Of a stretch of DNA of 64,000 nt, positions 24,361 through 34,039 are shown piece after piece. Numbering within the stretch: the stretch's first letter is position 1; each line of letters begins with the position of its first letter. The notes under the pieces were generated by a model. That model had not been told where the DNA came from and ran no database searches. It worked only from the letters and a program-made list of their open reading frames with translations. The position numbers were made by a program, and so were the translations under genes. Source of the stretch: Chloroflexota bacterium (lineage in GTDB: Bacteria > Chloroflexota > UBA11872 > UBA12225); contig JAUJOR010000002.1 of assembly GCA_030447525.1 (NCBI GenBank), positions 405,931 to 469,930 of the forward strand, given 5' to 3'.

Positions 24361-26790
24361 TCACCCGGCGCTGCCTGATGTGCCACCTGTTGTGCTGCGG
24401 GGCACCGTGGCCGTGGGGAGGACAGACCGAGGCGGTTCAGATGTCCCGGGCGGGAGTGGCGCTCTTGCCCCGGGCGAGCCGGGAGTGGCGGTCGGCGCGC
24501 CCGGCGTTGCCACCACCCCTTCCTGGGGGGAAGGGGTACGGCCCCGGGCGGGAGTTCCTGTCGGCGCCGGCGGCAGGCTCGGCTGGGCTACCGGCGTAGC
24601 TTCCGCCGAGACTCCCTTAACGCCGCGAGAGGCGCTGATATTAGTGCCTGCGGATGGGCTGGCGCTCGCCGGCCCGCGCGTCGTTGGAGTAGCGCTGGGA
24701 GGCGACGTCTCGGCGTGGCGGGCTTGCACCGTTGGTGTCGCCGGAGCCATTGTCGTGGGCGGGGAGGACGGCTTTGCTCCCCAGGCATCGGGCGGATCGG
24801 TGGCCGGGACGGCGGCCGAGGGAAGCACTTCTGCCGGCACGACCCCCTCCGCGAGGGCGTCCGGAGGCGCCGCCGGGACCCCGGACGCCGCCGGCGTGCG
24901 GGGAAGACCGGGGAGGGGCGATGGGGTGCGTCTGGCCGTGGGGGATGGCACGGTGTCTGAGCGGCCAAGCCGGGAGGGGAGGGACGGGGAGGAGGTACTC
25001 CCCACCCGATCGATGCTCCGGTCCTGGGGCCCTGTCCCGGGCTCGTTTCCCGGTCTTTCCACAGCAGGGGTGGGTTGGACGTCTATGGCTGCCCCGCTCG
25101 CCGGTTCCGGGGCCATGGCGTCGCCGGTGGGGGGCGCCACGGCAGAAGGCGCCGGCGTCAGCACTAGGGCCATCTGGGCCGCCAGCCCCGATCCCCGCCC
25201 CGGTGGCGCCTCGGCGATGGAGCGATAGGATATCCGGCTGCCATCGGCCAGGCGCCGGCCCTCGATATCCACGGCCGTCCGCTCGACGATCAAGGTGTAC
25301 CAGGTGCCTGGCTCCAGATCGACGCGGGGCGTCACCACCACGATGTCTAGGTCGGTGTCGTACCACTCGAAGTCCAGGGGCACCGGGGGATCGAACCGCA
25401 CCGCCCGCTCCACTGACTCCTGCTCCATCTTGACGTTAAAGAGGATAGTGAAGTCCGGCCGCAGGGTGGGAGTGGGATTCTTGGTGTTCGGCGGCAAGAT
25501 GCGTTCAACGCGGGGCTGCGTTGCCTCCGTGGCCAGGCGCGTCACCAGCCGGGCCAGCGCCGGCCGGGCGGGGCCCACGCCCAGCGATGCCCCCAGCGTG
25601 GTCACGGCCCCCAGCGCCAGGAGCGAGGCGGTTGCGCCGGCCCCCAGGCGCAGCGGGAGCGACCACGCGCGGGCCCGCCCGGTGTTCCTGCCAGGGGCGG
25701 CAACCGAGGCCGCAGCCCCCGGAAGGGCAGGACGGTCCGCCTGCCGTCCACGTGATGGTGGCTCCTCCACCTGCTGTCCCAGACGCTGCCAGCGAGGCCG
25801 GTCGGCGTTCGAGGGACGTACGGCTGCGCCGTTGCGGGACGGGCTGACCAGGCCCGATCCCAGTCGTCCCTGGGAGCCGTTCCCGGCGACCGACCGTGCG
25901 ACGGGAAAGGCCCCCGTCACGATCTGCGACTCGCCGTAGGCGGCGACCACGGCCGCCCGCAAGGCGGCCGTCAGTTCGCTCCCGGACTGGAAGCGGTCCT
26001 GGGGTGACTTGGCAAGGGCCCTTACCAGCACGGCGGCGACCATGGGAGGCGTTTCCGCTCGCCGGCTGTCCGGGAACGGCACCGGCTGGTGGACGTGCGC
26101 CAGCATGGTGGCCAGGGGGGTCTCGGCATGGAAGGGGACGCGCCCGGTGACAATCTCGTACAGCACCACGGCCAGTCCATAGAGATCGGTGCGGGCGTCG
26201 GCCGGCTCGCCGAGGGCCTGTTCGGGGGCCATGTAGGCGGGGGTACCGGCCACCATACCGGTGAGAGTCGGATGCAGGCTGGCGTCAGACTGGAGCACCC
26301 GGGCCAGCCCGAAATCGCCGAGGACGAAACGTCCATCCGCCCCGATCAAGACGTTCGATGGCTTGACGTCCCGGTGCAGGATCCCCGTCTGATGCGCCCA
26401 ATCCAAGGCCGCGCCAATCTGCTGCGCCACGGCCAGGGCAAGCTGCGTCCCCTCAGCGGCGTCGCGCTCGACTGCGAGCTGCCCGGAGAGGCTGCCCCCG
26501 GCCATGTACTCGGTGACCAGGTAGGCCAGCTCATCGGGCGAGGCAGGGCCGTCAAAGGCCTCCTCGCCGCTCTCCAGCACCTTCAGGACGTGCGGATGCT
26601 CCAGGCGGGCAATGACCTCAGCCTCTTGGCGGAAACGGGCACGGAAGGTCTCATCCAGGGCATGGGTGGCGGCGATGACCTTGATGGCGACGTAGCCCTG
26701 GCGTGACGCGTCCAAGGCCTTGTAGACCACGGCGCTGCCGCCGCGACCCAGCTCCTCCCGCAGTTCGTACGGGCCAAACTGCTGGCCCAC
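24361..26790 (-). CDS. receptor-type Ser/Thr protein kinase (PknB-like)
   Basis: 809 aa. Kinase domain about 5-270: glycine loop LGRGGSAVVYK, Lys37 in VAIK, HRDVKPSNVL, DFGLAR and APEQAL, all catalytic residues present. One membrane span at about 380-405 (GATASLLALGAVTTLG). Outside it, about residues 440-540 form a Big_5/SbsA-like Ig module (LRPDFTILFNVKME, PGTWYTLIV), then a long Pro/Ala/Ser/Thr-rich tail to the end. There are no PASTA repeats. I chose GTG 26790 because GGAAGG lies 8 bases upstream; ATG 26808 is possible. It is convergent with cysS. The ligand is unknown. Confidence 0.9.
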   Translation of the reverse strand: MGQQFGPYELREELGRGGSAVVYKALDASRQGYVAIKVIAATHALDETFRARFRQEAEVIARLEHPHVLKVLESGEEAFDGPASPDELAYLVTEYMAGGSLSGQLAVERDAAEGTQLALAVAQQIGAALDWAHQTGILHRDVKPSNVLIGADGRFVLGDFGLARVLQSDASLHPTLTGMVAGTPAYMAPEQALGEPADARTDLYGLAVVLYEIVTGRVPFHAETPLATMLAHVHQPVPFPDSRRAETPPMVAAVLVRALAKSPQDRFQSGSELTAALRAAVVAAYGESQIVTGAFPVARSVAGNGSQGRLGSGLVSPSRNGAAVRPSNADRPRWQRLGQQVEEPPSRGRQADRPALPGAAASVAAPGRNTGRARAWSLPLRLGAGATASLLALGAVTTLGASLGVGPARPALARLVTRLATEATQPRVERILPPNTKNPTPTLRPDFTILFNVKMEQESVERAVRFDPPVPLDFEWYDTDLDIVVVTPRVDLEPGTWYTLIVERTAVDIEGRRLADGSRISYRSIAEAPPGRGSGLAAQMALVLTPAPSAVAPPTGDAMAPEPASGAAIDVQPTPAVERPGNEPGTGPQDRSIDRVGSTSSPSLPSRLGRSDTVPSPTARRTPSPLPGLPRTPAASGVPAAPPDALAEGVVPAEVLPSAAVPATDPPDAWGAKPSSPPTTMAPATPTVQARHAETSPPSATPTTRGPASASPSAGTNISASRGVKGVSAEATPVAQPSLPPAPTGTPARGRTPSPQEGVVATPGAPTATPGSPGARAPLPPGTSEPPRSVLPTATVPRSTTGGTSGSAG

Positions 26791-26810
26791 TGCTACGCCC
26801 TTCCACATGC

Positions 26811-27238
26811 TCGTCGCCGGTTGCCGCCTGTGCCCGGAACTGGCCTCCTTGTGCAGTGTGCGCCCTGTGTACCGTCGTCGGCACCCCAGCCGTGAGGCTA
26901 CACAGTGTGACCGCTCGCGCGGCCGGCTGGGAACCCCCCTCACCGGCGCCGCCGGGTGATGCTAACTCACCGGCTGTCACGTTTTATGTCAACGCTCGGC
27001 CACGCGCAACGTTGCGCGTGACTCCCGCACGTGTCGCCTGCTCTCCAGCGCCATCACCGCCGGGTACCTGCCCCGCCTGCCGGCTCCGGCCTCATGCATG
27101 GCCGGACGCTAGATAGAGAGTGCCGGATTGCCCCCGTCGCTGGCAAGAAGTGCCCGCCGTGGCCCTGGCCGCTCGTCCACTGCGAACAGCAGGCGCAGTG
27201 GGGTTGTAGGGGCCAGTGGCCGACCGGGCGCCGGGTGT
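26811..27238. other. 428-base spacer upstream of the kinase gene
   Basis: No gene is evident. It holds a minus-strand TTGACA (26992 to 26987), which is a perfect -35 box toward the kinase, though the best -10-like bases are badly spaced, and a perfect 20-bp palindrome just upstream of it. Confidence 0.4.
27001..27020. promoter_or_regulatory. perfect 20-bp palindrome, candidate operator
   Basis: CACGCGCAACGTTGCGCGTG, exact over all 20 bases, eight bases upstream of the TTGACA that points to the kinase gene. The position suits an activator or repressor site. The binding protein is unknown. Confidence 0.45.
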
Positions 27239-27637
27239 CTATGCCGGCTCCCCGAGCAGGCGGTCGAGGATATCCAGACTGAGATCGCCCAGGGCTTCTA
27301 CGGTGGCCATGGCCTCCTCGGCCCGCGTGGCGCCGTCTCGCACCAGCTCGGCCACGGCTGCCTGGCTTTCGTCACTTGTGGCGCCGGCGTAGGATTCCGC
27401 CAGGCGACGAAGGCACAATGTGGCCGTCTCCAGAAGGTATTGCCGAAACACCGCCTCGCGTAGCGGTACCCCTACCTCCTCACCGGTCTTCATGGCCGCC
27501 TGTTGAGCGGCCGTGGCGACGTGCCCGGCAAAGGCCATGGCCGCGTTCAGTACCGCCTCTTCGCCCATGGCCGCGGACACGGCGCCGGATTCGGCCGTCT
27601 CCCCGTCCGGCGACGGGACGCGCTCGGAGTCTGTCAC
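27239..27637 (-). CDS. hypothetical helical protein, 132 aa
   Basis: I take GTG 27637, preceded by AAGAGGA, rather than the frame up to 27703, whose extra residues run into a dispersed repeat. The sequence is acidic and alanine-rich and probably all helix (AFAGHVATAAQQAAMKTG, then FRQYLLETATLCLRRLAESY). No membrane span or known motif; length and composition resemble phasin-like or coiled helical proteins only in a general way. It may share the strand and regulation of the kinase gene downstream, but 450 bases separate them. Confidence 0.6.
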   Translation of the reverse strand: MTDSERVPSPDGETAESGAVSAAMGEEAVLNAAMAFAGHVATAAQQAAMKTGEEVGVPLREAVFRQYLLETATLCLRRLAESYAGATSDESQAAVAELVRDGATRAEEAMATVEALGDLSLDILDRLLGEPA

Positions 27638-27658
27638 TGTCTGGTCCTCTTTTCCCAA

Positions 27659-27746
27659 GCGTCTCTTGTGCCCGGCCGGGCGCCGGCACCGCATGACATC
27701 CAAGCGCCATTGAGCCCGGCCGGTGGAACGACGGCGTGCTTTCTCA
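27659..27746 (+). repeat. dispersed 88-bp intergenic element, copy C
   Basis: Ungapped alignment with copies at 3957-4044 and 43217-43304, more diverged (roughly two thirds of positions) but with the invariant 14-base core at 27713-27726. It lies just upstream of the start of the 132-aa gene, as copy B does relative to glmU. Confidence 0.65.
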
Positions 27747-28064
27747 TCAGTGTGTCACAACTTTGGGGCGCCTGACGACCCCTGACCTGGAAACGGCACT
27801 TCGCCGTCACACCCCACCAGGCGCCCGGCGCGGGCAATGCAGAACCGCAGGGTGCAGGAAGGAGACGGTGGCCCGACACGCGGTGACCCCTGGCCCGTCC
27901 CGGGGTCGGACGCACGGGCCGGTCCGGGTCTACAATCGCGGTAGCGATCGCTCCCGGCCCGGAAGTTACCGGGGGGCGGATCGGCTGCCGCCCCGGCACC
28001 GCGACAGAGGGTCTGGGTCTAGCGATGGCCTTCCCGGGGCGCATATGGAAGGGACGGTGAAGGG
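27747..28064. other. 318-base spacer upstream of dehydrogenase operon
   Basis: No gene seen. TACAAT at 27931-27936 could be a -10 box for the downstream plus-strand operon, with only a weak -35. A ten-base palindrome AGCGATCGCT follows directly. Nothing else stands out. Confidence 0.35.
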
Positions 28065-29081
28065 ATGCGAGGCGTAGTGTTCTTAGGCGAGCGGCAGGTC
28101 GTCTTGCAGGACTTTCCTGATCCAGCGCCTGGCGCGGACGAGGTGGTGCTGGAGATGAGGGCCTCTGGGATCTGTGGTAGCGACCTGCGGCCCTACCGGG
28201 AGAGCCGGCGCGACTCGGAGCGAGCGCTCATCTCTGGTCACGAGCCGTGTGGCGTCGTCTCCGCCGTGGGAGAGCACGTCACGGGGTGGCGCGTGGGCGA
28301 GCGAGTGATCATGCACCACTACGCCGTCTGCGGGCAGTGCAAGTACTGCCGGGTGGGCTACGCTCAGCTATGCCTCGTGGGCCACAAGACGTACGGCTTC
28401 AACGCCCACGGTGGCAACGCCGACTTCTTGCTGGCCCCCGCCAGCACCCTGGTCAAGCTGCCGCCGGAGATGTCCTTTGAGCAAGGCGCGGCCGTAGCCT
28501 GTGGCACCGGCACGGCCTACATGGCGTTGAAGCGTCTCGACGTGTCCGGCAGGGACACGCTGGCCATCTTCGGCCAGGGGCCGGTGGGCTTGAGCGCCAC
28601 CATGCTCGGCGCCGCCATGGGGGCCCGCGTCATCGCCGTCGACCTCTCGCCGGAACGGCTGGCGCTGGCGCGCCGGCAGGGCGCCGCCGAGACGATAGAC
28701 GCCTCTGGGCAAGACTCGGTCAAGGCCATCGCCGACCTCACCCGCGGCGAGGGGGCCGACGCCACGCTGGACGCCACGGGGAACCCTGAGGCCCGCGTCA
28801 ACGCCGTGCGGAGCGCCCGGGTGTTCGGTCGGGTCTGCTTCGTCGGCGAGGGGAATACCACCACCTTCGATGTCAGCCCGCAGATCATCCACAAGCAGCT
28901 CACGATCTACGGCTCCTGGACGTTCAGCACGGTGGGCATGGAAGAGTGCGCCCGTTTCGTCGTCGACCGTCGCGTGCCCCTCGGAGACGTGATCACCCAC
29001 ACCTTCCGGCTCAGCGATGCCCAGGAGGCCTTTCGCACATTCGAAGCCGGCCAGACCGGCAAGTGCGTCTTCGTCTTTTGA
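28065..29081 (+). CDS. zinc-dependent alcohol/polyol dehydrogenase (MDR family)
   Basis: 338 aa medium-chain dehydrogenase. Catalytic zinc ligands in SGICGSD and SGHEPCG; four-cysteine structural zinc loop in VCGQCKYCRVGYAQLC; NAD(P) fold from about residue 165 with IFGQGPVGLSATMLG and an acidic residue in VIAVDLS, which favours NAD. The pattern fits threonine-, sorbitol- or inositol-type dehydrogenases, but the substrate cannot be fixed. It is 73 bases before a Gfo/Idh/MocA oxidoreductase on the same strand, a pairing typical of sugar or inositol catabolism. Confidence 0.9.
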   Translation: MRGVVFLGERQVVLQDFPDPAPGADEVVLEMRASGICGSDLRPYRESRRDSERALISGHEPCGVVSAVGEHVTGWRVGERVIMHHYAVCGQCKYCRVGYAQLCLVGHKTYGFNAHGGNADFLLAPASTLVKLPPEMSFEQGAAVACGTGTAYMALKRLDVSGRDTLAIFGQGPVGLSATMLGAAMGARVIAVDLSPERLALARRQGAAETIDASGQDSVKAIADLTRGEGADATLDATGNPEARVNAVRSARVFGRVCFVGEGNTTTFDVSPQIIHKQLTIYGSWTFSTVGMEECARFVVDRRVPLGDVITHTFRLSDAQEAFRTFEAGQTGKCVFVF

Positions 29082-29154
29082 GCGCCCTGACCATCCAAGG
29101 CACCCTGGCGGCGGACGATACTCCAGCGCTCAGCGCTCGAAATCGGGAGGAGTC

Positions 29155-30285
29155 ATGACCAAGACGTACCGGCTGGGGGTGATTGGGTTCGCCCACATGC
29201 ACATCAACGAGTTGATGCGCAGCTTCGGCGAAGTCCCCAACGTGGAATGGGTCGCCTGTGCCGACACAGTGCCGGCACGGCCCGAGCTGGTGGAAGCTCG
29301 CTTCACCCGCGCCTGGAACAAGCGTCACGCCCACGAGACGATCGGCATCCCCAGGGTCTACGACGATTACCGAGAGATGCTGGACAAGGAGCCCTTTGAC
29401 CTGGTCCTCTTCTGCCCGGAGAACGCCCGCCACGGGGAGGTGGCGGAAGCGATCGCCGCCCACGGGGCGCATATGGTCACCGAAAAGCCGATGGCCGCCT
29501 CAATGTCGGAGGCCCTGCGGATGGTCCGCGCCGCCCGCGCCGCCGGCGTGTCCCTAGTGGTGAACTGGCCGACTACCTGGTCGCCTGCCGTCCGTACGGC
29601 CCATCGACTCGTGCGCCAGGGAGCAATCGGCCAGCTGTGGGAGGTGAAGTGGCGTGCCGGCTCCACCGGGCCCCTTTCTCATGGCTCCACCCATCCCGGC
29701 GTTGATGGACAGGCGGTGGAGATGTCAGACGTGGAGAAGGGCGCCACCTGGTGGCACCAGGAGGCCACGGGGGGCGGCGCCCTGCTGGACTACACCTGCT
29801 ATGGGGCCTGCCTCTCCCGCTGGTTCATCGGCGAGCCGGCAACGGCGGCCTACGGCCTCAAAGCCAATCTCCTCACCCCCTACGGCGATGCGGACGACAA
29901 TGCCATCATCACCGTGCGTTTCCCCAAGGCCGTGGCCGTCCTGGAAGCGACGTGGTCTTGCGTCGATCATGGCGTGCCCACCGGCCCGCTCCTCTACGGC
30001 TCCAGCGGGACGATCGTCGTCGAGCGACAGGGAGACCGCCAGGTGGCCAGCATTCGCCGCGGGCGGGGCAGCGCGCCGGAGACCGCCCCGCTGGATGGGC
30101 TGCCGGAGGGGCGCGACACCCTCGGCCGCGAGGTGATCCACCACTTGCAGACCGGCGAGCCGCTGCACGAGACGCTGCAGATGGACTTCAACCTGGACGC
30201 CATGGCCATCCTGGACGCCGGGATCCGCTCCGCCCGCAGTGGCCAGTTGGAGCTGGTCAACAACACTTCCTGGACGATCGGTTAG
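29155..30285 (+). CDS. Gfo/Idh/MocA-family oxidoreductase
   Basis: 376 aa. N-terminal Rossmann domain starting TYRLGVIGFAHMHINELM; catalytic-site EKP in VTEKPMAAS, followed by the C-terminal alpha/beta domain. The usual GxGxxG reads GVIGFAHMH, so the glycine loop is non-standard, with His residues in place of the last glycine. ATG 29155 has GGGAGGAG directly upstream. Probably co-transcribed with the upstream dehydrogenase and acting on a sugar or polyol; the substrate is unknown. Confidence 0.88.
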   Translation: MTKTYRLGVIGFAHMHINELMRSFGEVPNVEWVACADTVPARPELVEARFTRAWNKRHAHETIGIPRVYDDYREMLDKEPFDLVLFCPENARHGEVAEAIAAHGAHMVTEKPMAASMSEALRMVRAARAAGVSLVVNWPTTWSPAVRTAHRLVRQGAIGQLWEVKWRAGSTGPLSHGSTHPGVDGQAVEMSDVEKGATWWHQEATGGGALLDYTCYGACLSRWFIGEPATAAYGLKANLLTPYGDADDNAIITVRFPKAVAVLEATWSCVDHGVPTGPLLYGSSGTIVVERQGDRQVASIRRGRGSAPETAPLDGLPEGRDTLGREVIHHLQTGEPLHETLQMDFNLDAMAILDAGIRSARSGQLELVNNTSWTIG

Positions 30286-30411
30286 GCCCCTTGTGCATGG
30301 CACTGCCAGGAGACGTCGCCGCCGCGCTCGAGGGCTGGCCACAACGAGCACCCGCCGTCTGAGTCGTGGAGCCGCGGGGCTATGGCCAGGCAACATCGGG
30401 CATGCGGGGGG

Positions 30412-32505
30412 CTACCCGACGGCCGTGAGGTCGGCAGGGCGATGGACGGGGTCACGGAACTGCAGCCGGTACAGGCCGGCGTAAACCCCATCCTGGGCCA
30501 CGAGGTCGGCGTGCGTCCCTCGCTCTACCACCTGGCCACCGGAGAAGACCAGGATCTGGTCGGCGGCGAGGATGGTGGAGAGGCGGTGAGCGATGACCAC
30601 GCTTGTGCGGCCGGCCATCAAGGGGACGAGGGCCTCCTGGATCAGGGCCTCGCTCGTCGAGTCTAGTGAAGACGTGGCCTCGTCCAGGATCAGGATGCGC
30701 GGGTTCTTGAGGATGGCGCGGGCGATGGAGACACGCTGCTTTTCCCCCCCGGAGAGGCGGAAGCCCCGCTCCCCGACCACAGTGTCATACCCCTCAGGCA
30801 GGGAGGTGATGAGGTCGTGGATGTTGGCCGCGCGACAGGCGGCGATCAGCTCGGCCTCCCCAGCGTCCGGCCTGGCGTAAAGGAGGTTGGCCCGCAGCGT
30901 ATCGTGGAACAGGAAGCTCTCCTGGGTCACGATGCCGAACTGAGCGGCCAGGGAGTCGAGCGTCAGGTCGCGGAGGTCGTGCCCGTCCAGGGTGATGCGA
31001 CCTTCAGTGGGGTCATAGAAGCGGGGGATCAAATAGGTGGCGGTCGTCTTACCGGCGCCGGAATGCCCCACCAGGGCCACCAGCTGTCCCGGCTGGATCT
31101 CGAAGGAGACCCCGTCCAGGGCGGGACGGAGGGCGGGGCCTTCCTCGCCGTCAGGCGGGACGATAGTGGAGCGGGGAGTCAGTCCCCGAAGGAGGGATGG
31201 GGAAGCGCCCGATGCCCCGTCTGTAGGTGTGACGCTGCGCATCAGGCCCCGCAGACCGCCGGAGACGTTGCCGGCGCTACCGAGCCAGCCTCCACGGCTG
31301 CGGCCGCCCCCGTCGCTGATGCGCCGGGCAGTTCGACCCACTGGCGCAGGTGAGTCGCCCATCCCTGGGACGCCCCCCGAGGGAGAGGCGGGGTAGCTGA
31401 AGCGTACGTCCTCGAAGGTGATACGCCCTTGCGCTCTGGAGAGGACGATGGCGCCGGGACGCTCTTGCACGTCCGGCACGAGGTCGAGGTACTCGAAGAT
31501 GCGCTCGAACACGGCCAGTGCCCCCTGCACGTCGACGTAGACGTTGGCCATGGAGCCGATCGGCCGGTAGAGGTTGCCCAGGTAGGTGACGAAGGCCAGC
31601 ACGGTGCCGATGGTCATCGTCCCACTGATCGCCTCGCGCCCGCCGTACCAAAAGACCAGGGCCGGCCCGACGCTGGAGACGACGCCGACGAAGGTGAAGA
31701 ACCATCGCCCGACCATGGCCGAGCGGAGCTGGAGGCGCATCAGCTCGGCGTTCAGTCCCTTGAACTGCCGCAGCTCGTCCGGCTGCCGCCCGAAGACGCG
31801 GGCCAAGACGTAGCCACTGATGCTGAGTCGCTCCTGGAGGTAGGCGGTGATCTGGGCCTGCTTTTCCTGGGTCTGCCGTGACACCTGGTGGCGAAACCGT
31901 CCCACGCGGCGCATGGGCAGGACGATGGCCGGGACGACGAACACCGCCAGGACGGCCAGGCGCCAGTCCAGCCAGAGGATGGTGCCGACGGTAAAGACCA
32001 CGGTGACCAGGTTCTGGGCGATGCTGGCCAGCGTCCCGGTGATGACGTTCTGTACTCCAGACACGTCGTTGTTGACCCGGCTCATGATCTGGCCGGTCTG
32101 CGTCACGGTGTAGAAGCGCAGGGACTGGCGCTGGAGGTGGGAGAAGAGCTGCAGGCGGAGGTCGGACATGATCGCCTGCCCGATCAGGTTGTTCAAGTAC
32201 TGCTGCAGCACCCCGACCAGCCCGGCGGCCACCGGGGCGCCGATCAGCCCCAGGATCAGCCAGCTGAGGAGGGTCGCGTCACGTTGGGGCACCGCCCGGT
32301 CGACGATCTCCCGGATCATCAGGGGCGGCAAGAGGTTGAGCGCGGCCATCACGGCGATGCAGAGGAGGACGCCGACCGTCCGCCCGAGGTATGGTCGGAG
32401 GTAGGCGACCACCCGGCGCAGCTCGGCCAGCCGGACCTTGGGGCGCGGGCCGTTGCGGTCCCCATACGCCATCCAGTACAGCCCGGAGGCCGATCCAGAC
32501 CACAT
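30412..32505 (-). CDS. ABC exporter, fused permease-ATPase, with insertion in the ATPase domain
   Basis: 697 aa half-transporter of the MsbA/LmrA/multidrug type. Six-span membrane domain about 25-345, nucleotide-binding domain after that: GHSGAGKTT, FGIVTQESFLFHDT, LSGGEKQRVSIARAIL, ILILDEATSSLD and the switch His in IAHRLST. Between RITFEDVRFSYP and ALDGVSFEIQPG, normally a few residues apart, lie about 85 Gly/Ser/Pro/Arg-rich residues, an unusual insertion on the A-loop side. Start ATG 32505 follows GAAGAGAG. Probably acts as a homodimer. Confidence 0.93.
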   Translation of the reverse strand: MWSGSASGLYWMAYGDRNGPRPKVRLAELRRVVAYLRPYLGRTVGVLLCIAVMAALNLLPPLMIREIVDRAVPQRDATLLSWLILGLIGAPVAAGLVGVLQQYLNNLIGQAIMSDLRLQLFSHLQRQSLRFYTVTQTGQIMSRVNNDVSGVQNVITGTLASIAQNLVTVVFTVGTILWLDWRLAVLAVFVVPAIVLPMRRVGRFRHQVSRQTQEKQAQITAYLQERLSISGYVLARVFGRQPDELRQFKGLNAELMRLQLRSAMVGRWFFTFVGVVSSVGPALVFWYGGREAISGTMTIGTVLAFVTYLGNLYRPIGSMANVYVDVQGALAVFERIFEYLDLVPDVQERPGAIVLSRAQGRITFEDVRFSYPASPSGGVPGMGDSPAPVGRTARRISDGGGRSRGGWLGSAGNVSGGLRGLMRSVTPTDGASGASPSLLRGLTPRSTIVPPDGEEGPALRPALDGVSFEIQPGQLVALVGHSGAGKTTATYLIPRFYDPTEGRITLDGHDLRDLTLDSLAAQFGIVTQESFLFHDTLRANLLYARPDAGEAELIAACRAANIHDLITSLPEGYDTVVGERGFRLSGGEKQRVSIARAILKNPRILILDEATSSLDSTSEALIQEALVPLMAGRTSVVIAHRLSTILAADQILVFSGGQVVERGTHADLVAQDGVYAGLYRLQFRDPVHRPADLTAVG

Positions 32506-32618
32506 CTCTCTTCATGCTATCAGGGTGACGCCTCGCCCCTCCCGAGCCTGCCTGGCAAACGTACGGCAGGACGGTAGGGTGGAGACTGCGACGTCACTCC
32601 CCGTCTCTGGCGCCGGTT

Positions 32619-33968
32619 TCAGCTCCGTTGTAGCTGGTGTAGCTGAGAGCGGCCCAGCCGGGCTCGCCAGGCGACCCAGAAGACGAGCAGGCCGCATACC
32701 CCGGCGTTGGCGGCGACGGCCATCGGTGCCCCGATGAGCTCCACGAGCAGCCCCGTCTCCAGCGCCCCCAAGGGGGCGCTCCCGATGGCCATGGCCAGCA
32801 GGCCCATGGCCCGGCCGCGCATAGCCGGGGAGCTGCGGGTGAGGATGATGGTGCTCTGCATCGTGCCGAAAGCGGACGTGCCCAGGCCGGTTACCACCAG
32901 CAGGGCCAGGGCAAAGGGGAACGAGGTTGTCCCGGCGAACAGGGCCAGGGCCAGACAGGCCAGGCAGGACCCTCCGGCAAAGGCCCAGCCCTGCCCCTTA
33001 AGGCTGCGGAATCTTGGCAGGACAAGCAGGCCGAGCACGGCCCCAACCCCGTTGGCCGCGCCCATGTAGCCCAGGCCGACGGGGCCGACGCGGAGGACCT
33101 GCTCGGCAAAGACCGACAGGAGCTGGAGGTAGGGGAAGAGAAGACAGTTCATCAGCACCGTAATCACCAGGATGGCCCACACGGCCACGTCGCCCCGGAC
33201 GTACGCCAACCCGGCGGCCAGCTCGCCCCACATCGAGCGCCGCTGAGCGGCCGGCCGCTGGCCGGCGCCACGCAGGCCGGCCAGCGTGACTGAGGCCAGA
33301 AGAAAGCTGAGGGCCAGGGCGATAAACGCCCCTGGAGCGCCCCACACCGCCAGCACCGCCCCGGCCAGCAGCGGACCGGCGACCCGGGAGACGTTCATCG
33401 TCCAGTTGTCCAGGACGACGGCCTGCAGCACCCGCTCTGGCCCCACCAGGTCGGCCATCAGGGCGCGACGGGTCGGCCAGTCGATCCCCCAGCTGGCCCC
33501 CAGCCACAGCGTGGCCAGGACGAGCTGCCAGTAGGCCCCGTACCCGCTCACCAGCGCCGTGGCAACCGCCACGACGACCAGGACGTTCCCCCATTGCGCC
33601 CCTTTCATCAGGGTCACGCGGTCGAAACGATCGGCCAGGGCGCCGGTGATCGGCCCGGCCAGGGGCATAAAGGCGTTGCGGAATACGCCGATCAAAGCCA
33701 CCTGCCATGGCGAGCCGGTCAGCTGGAGGGCCACCCAGCCGGTGACCGTCATCTCCATCCAGCGGGCGAAGTTCCAGGCGAAGGTGGAGAACCAGAGGTG
33801 CCGGAAGGTGGCATGGCGCAGGGGCTGGATAACGTCGCCAAGCGAGGCGCTGAGCAGGCCAATGACCCCCACGCGTGGCTCGGGGCGCCCGGGGCCCCGG
33901 CCCCCCTGGTCGCACAGCGCCACGTCCGACACAGGGGTGGGCGCCCTGATCCCGTCTCGCACCGGCAC
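32619..33968 (-). CDS. MFS exporter, EntS/MFS_3-like
   Basis: 449 aa with about twelve membrane spans. Features include DVIQPLRHATFRHLWFS at the start of span 1, the motif-A-like GALADRFDRVTLMKG between spans 2 and 3 and SSPAMRGRAMGLLAM in the second half, as in enterobactin-exporter-like MFS_3 proteins. GTG 33968 is supported by GAGG 8 bases upstream, but the first 35 residues are not conserved-looking and a GTG at 33872 is also plausible. Substrate unknown. It is co-directional with the ABC exporter downstream. Confidence 0.85.
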   Translation of the reverse strand: MPVRDGIRAPTPVSDVALCDQGGRGPGRPEPRVGVIGLLSASLGDVIQPLRHATFRHLWFSTFAWNFARWMEMTVTGWVALQLTGSPWQVALIGVFRNAFMPLAGPITGALADRFDRVTLMKGAQWGNVLVVVAVATALVSGYGAYWQLVLATLWLGASWGIDWPTRRALMADLVGPERVLQAVVLDNWTMNVSRVAGPLLAGAVLAVWGAPGAFIALALSFLLASVTLAGLRGAGQRPAAQRRSMWGELAAGLAYVRGDVAVWAILVITVLMNCLLFPYLQLLSVFAEQVLRVGPVGLGYMGAANGVGAVLGLLVLPRFRSLKGQGWAFAGGSCLACLALALFAGTTSFPFALALLVVTGLGTSAFGTMQSTIILTRSSPAMRGRAMGLLAMAIGSAPLGALETGLLVELIGAPMAVAANAGVCGLLVFWVAWRARLGRSQLHQLQRS

Positions 33969-34039
33969 CAAGTATGCCTCTTTGCCTTGCCGCTCATTGC
34001 CCTCCGGGGGTCGGCAAGGGCGAAGATCGGGCCCGCCGG

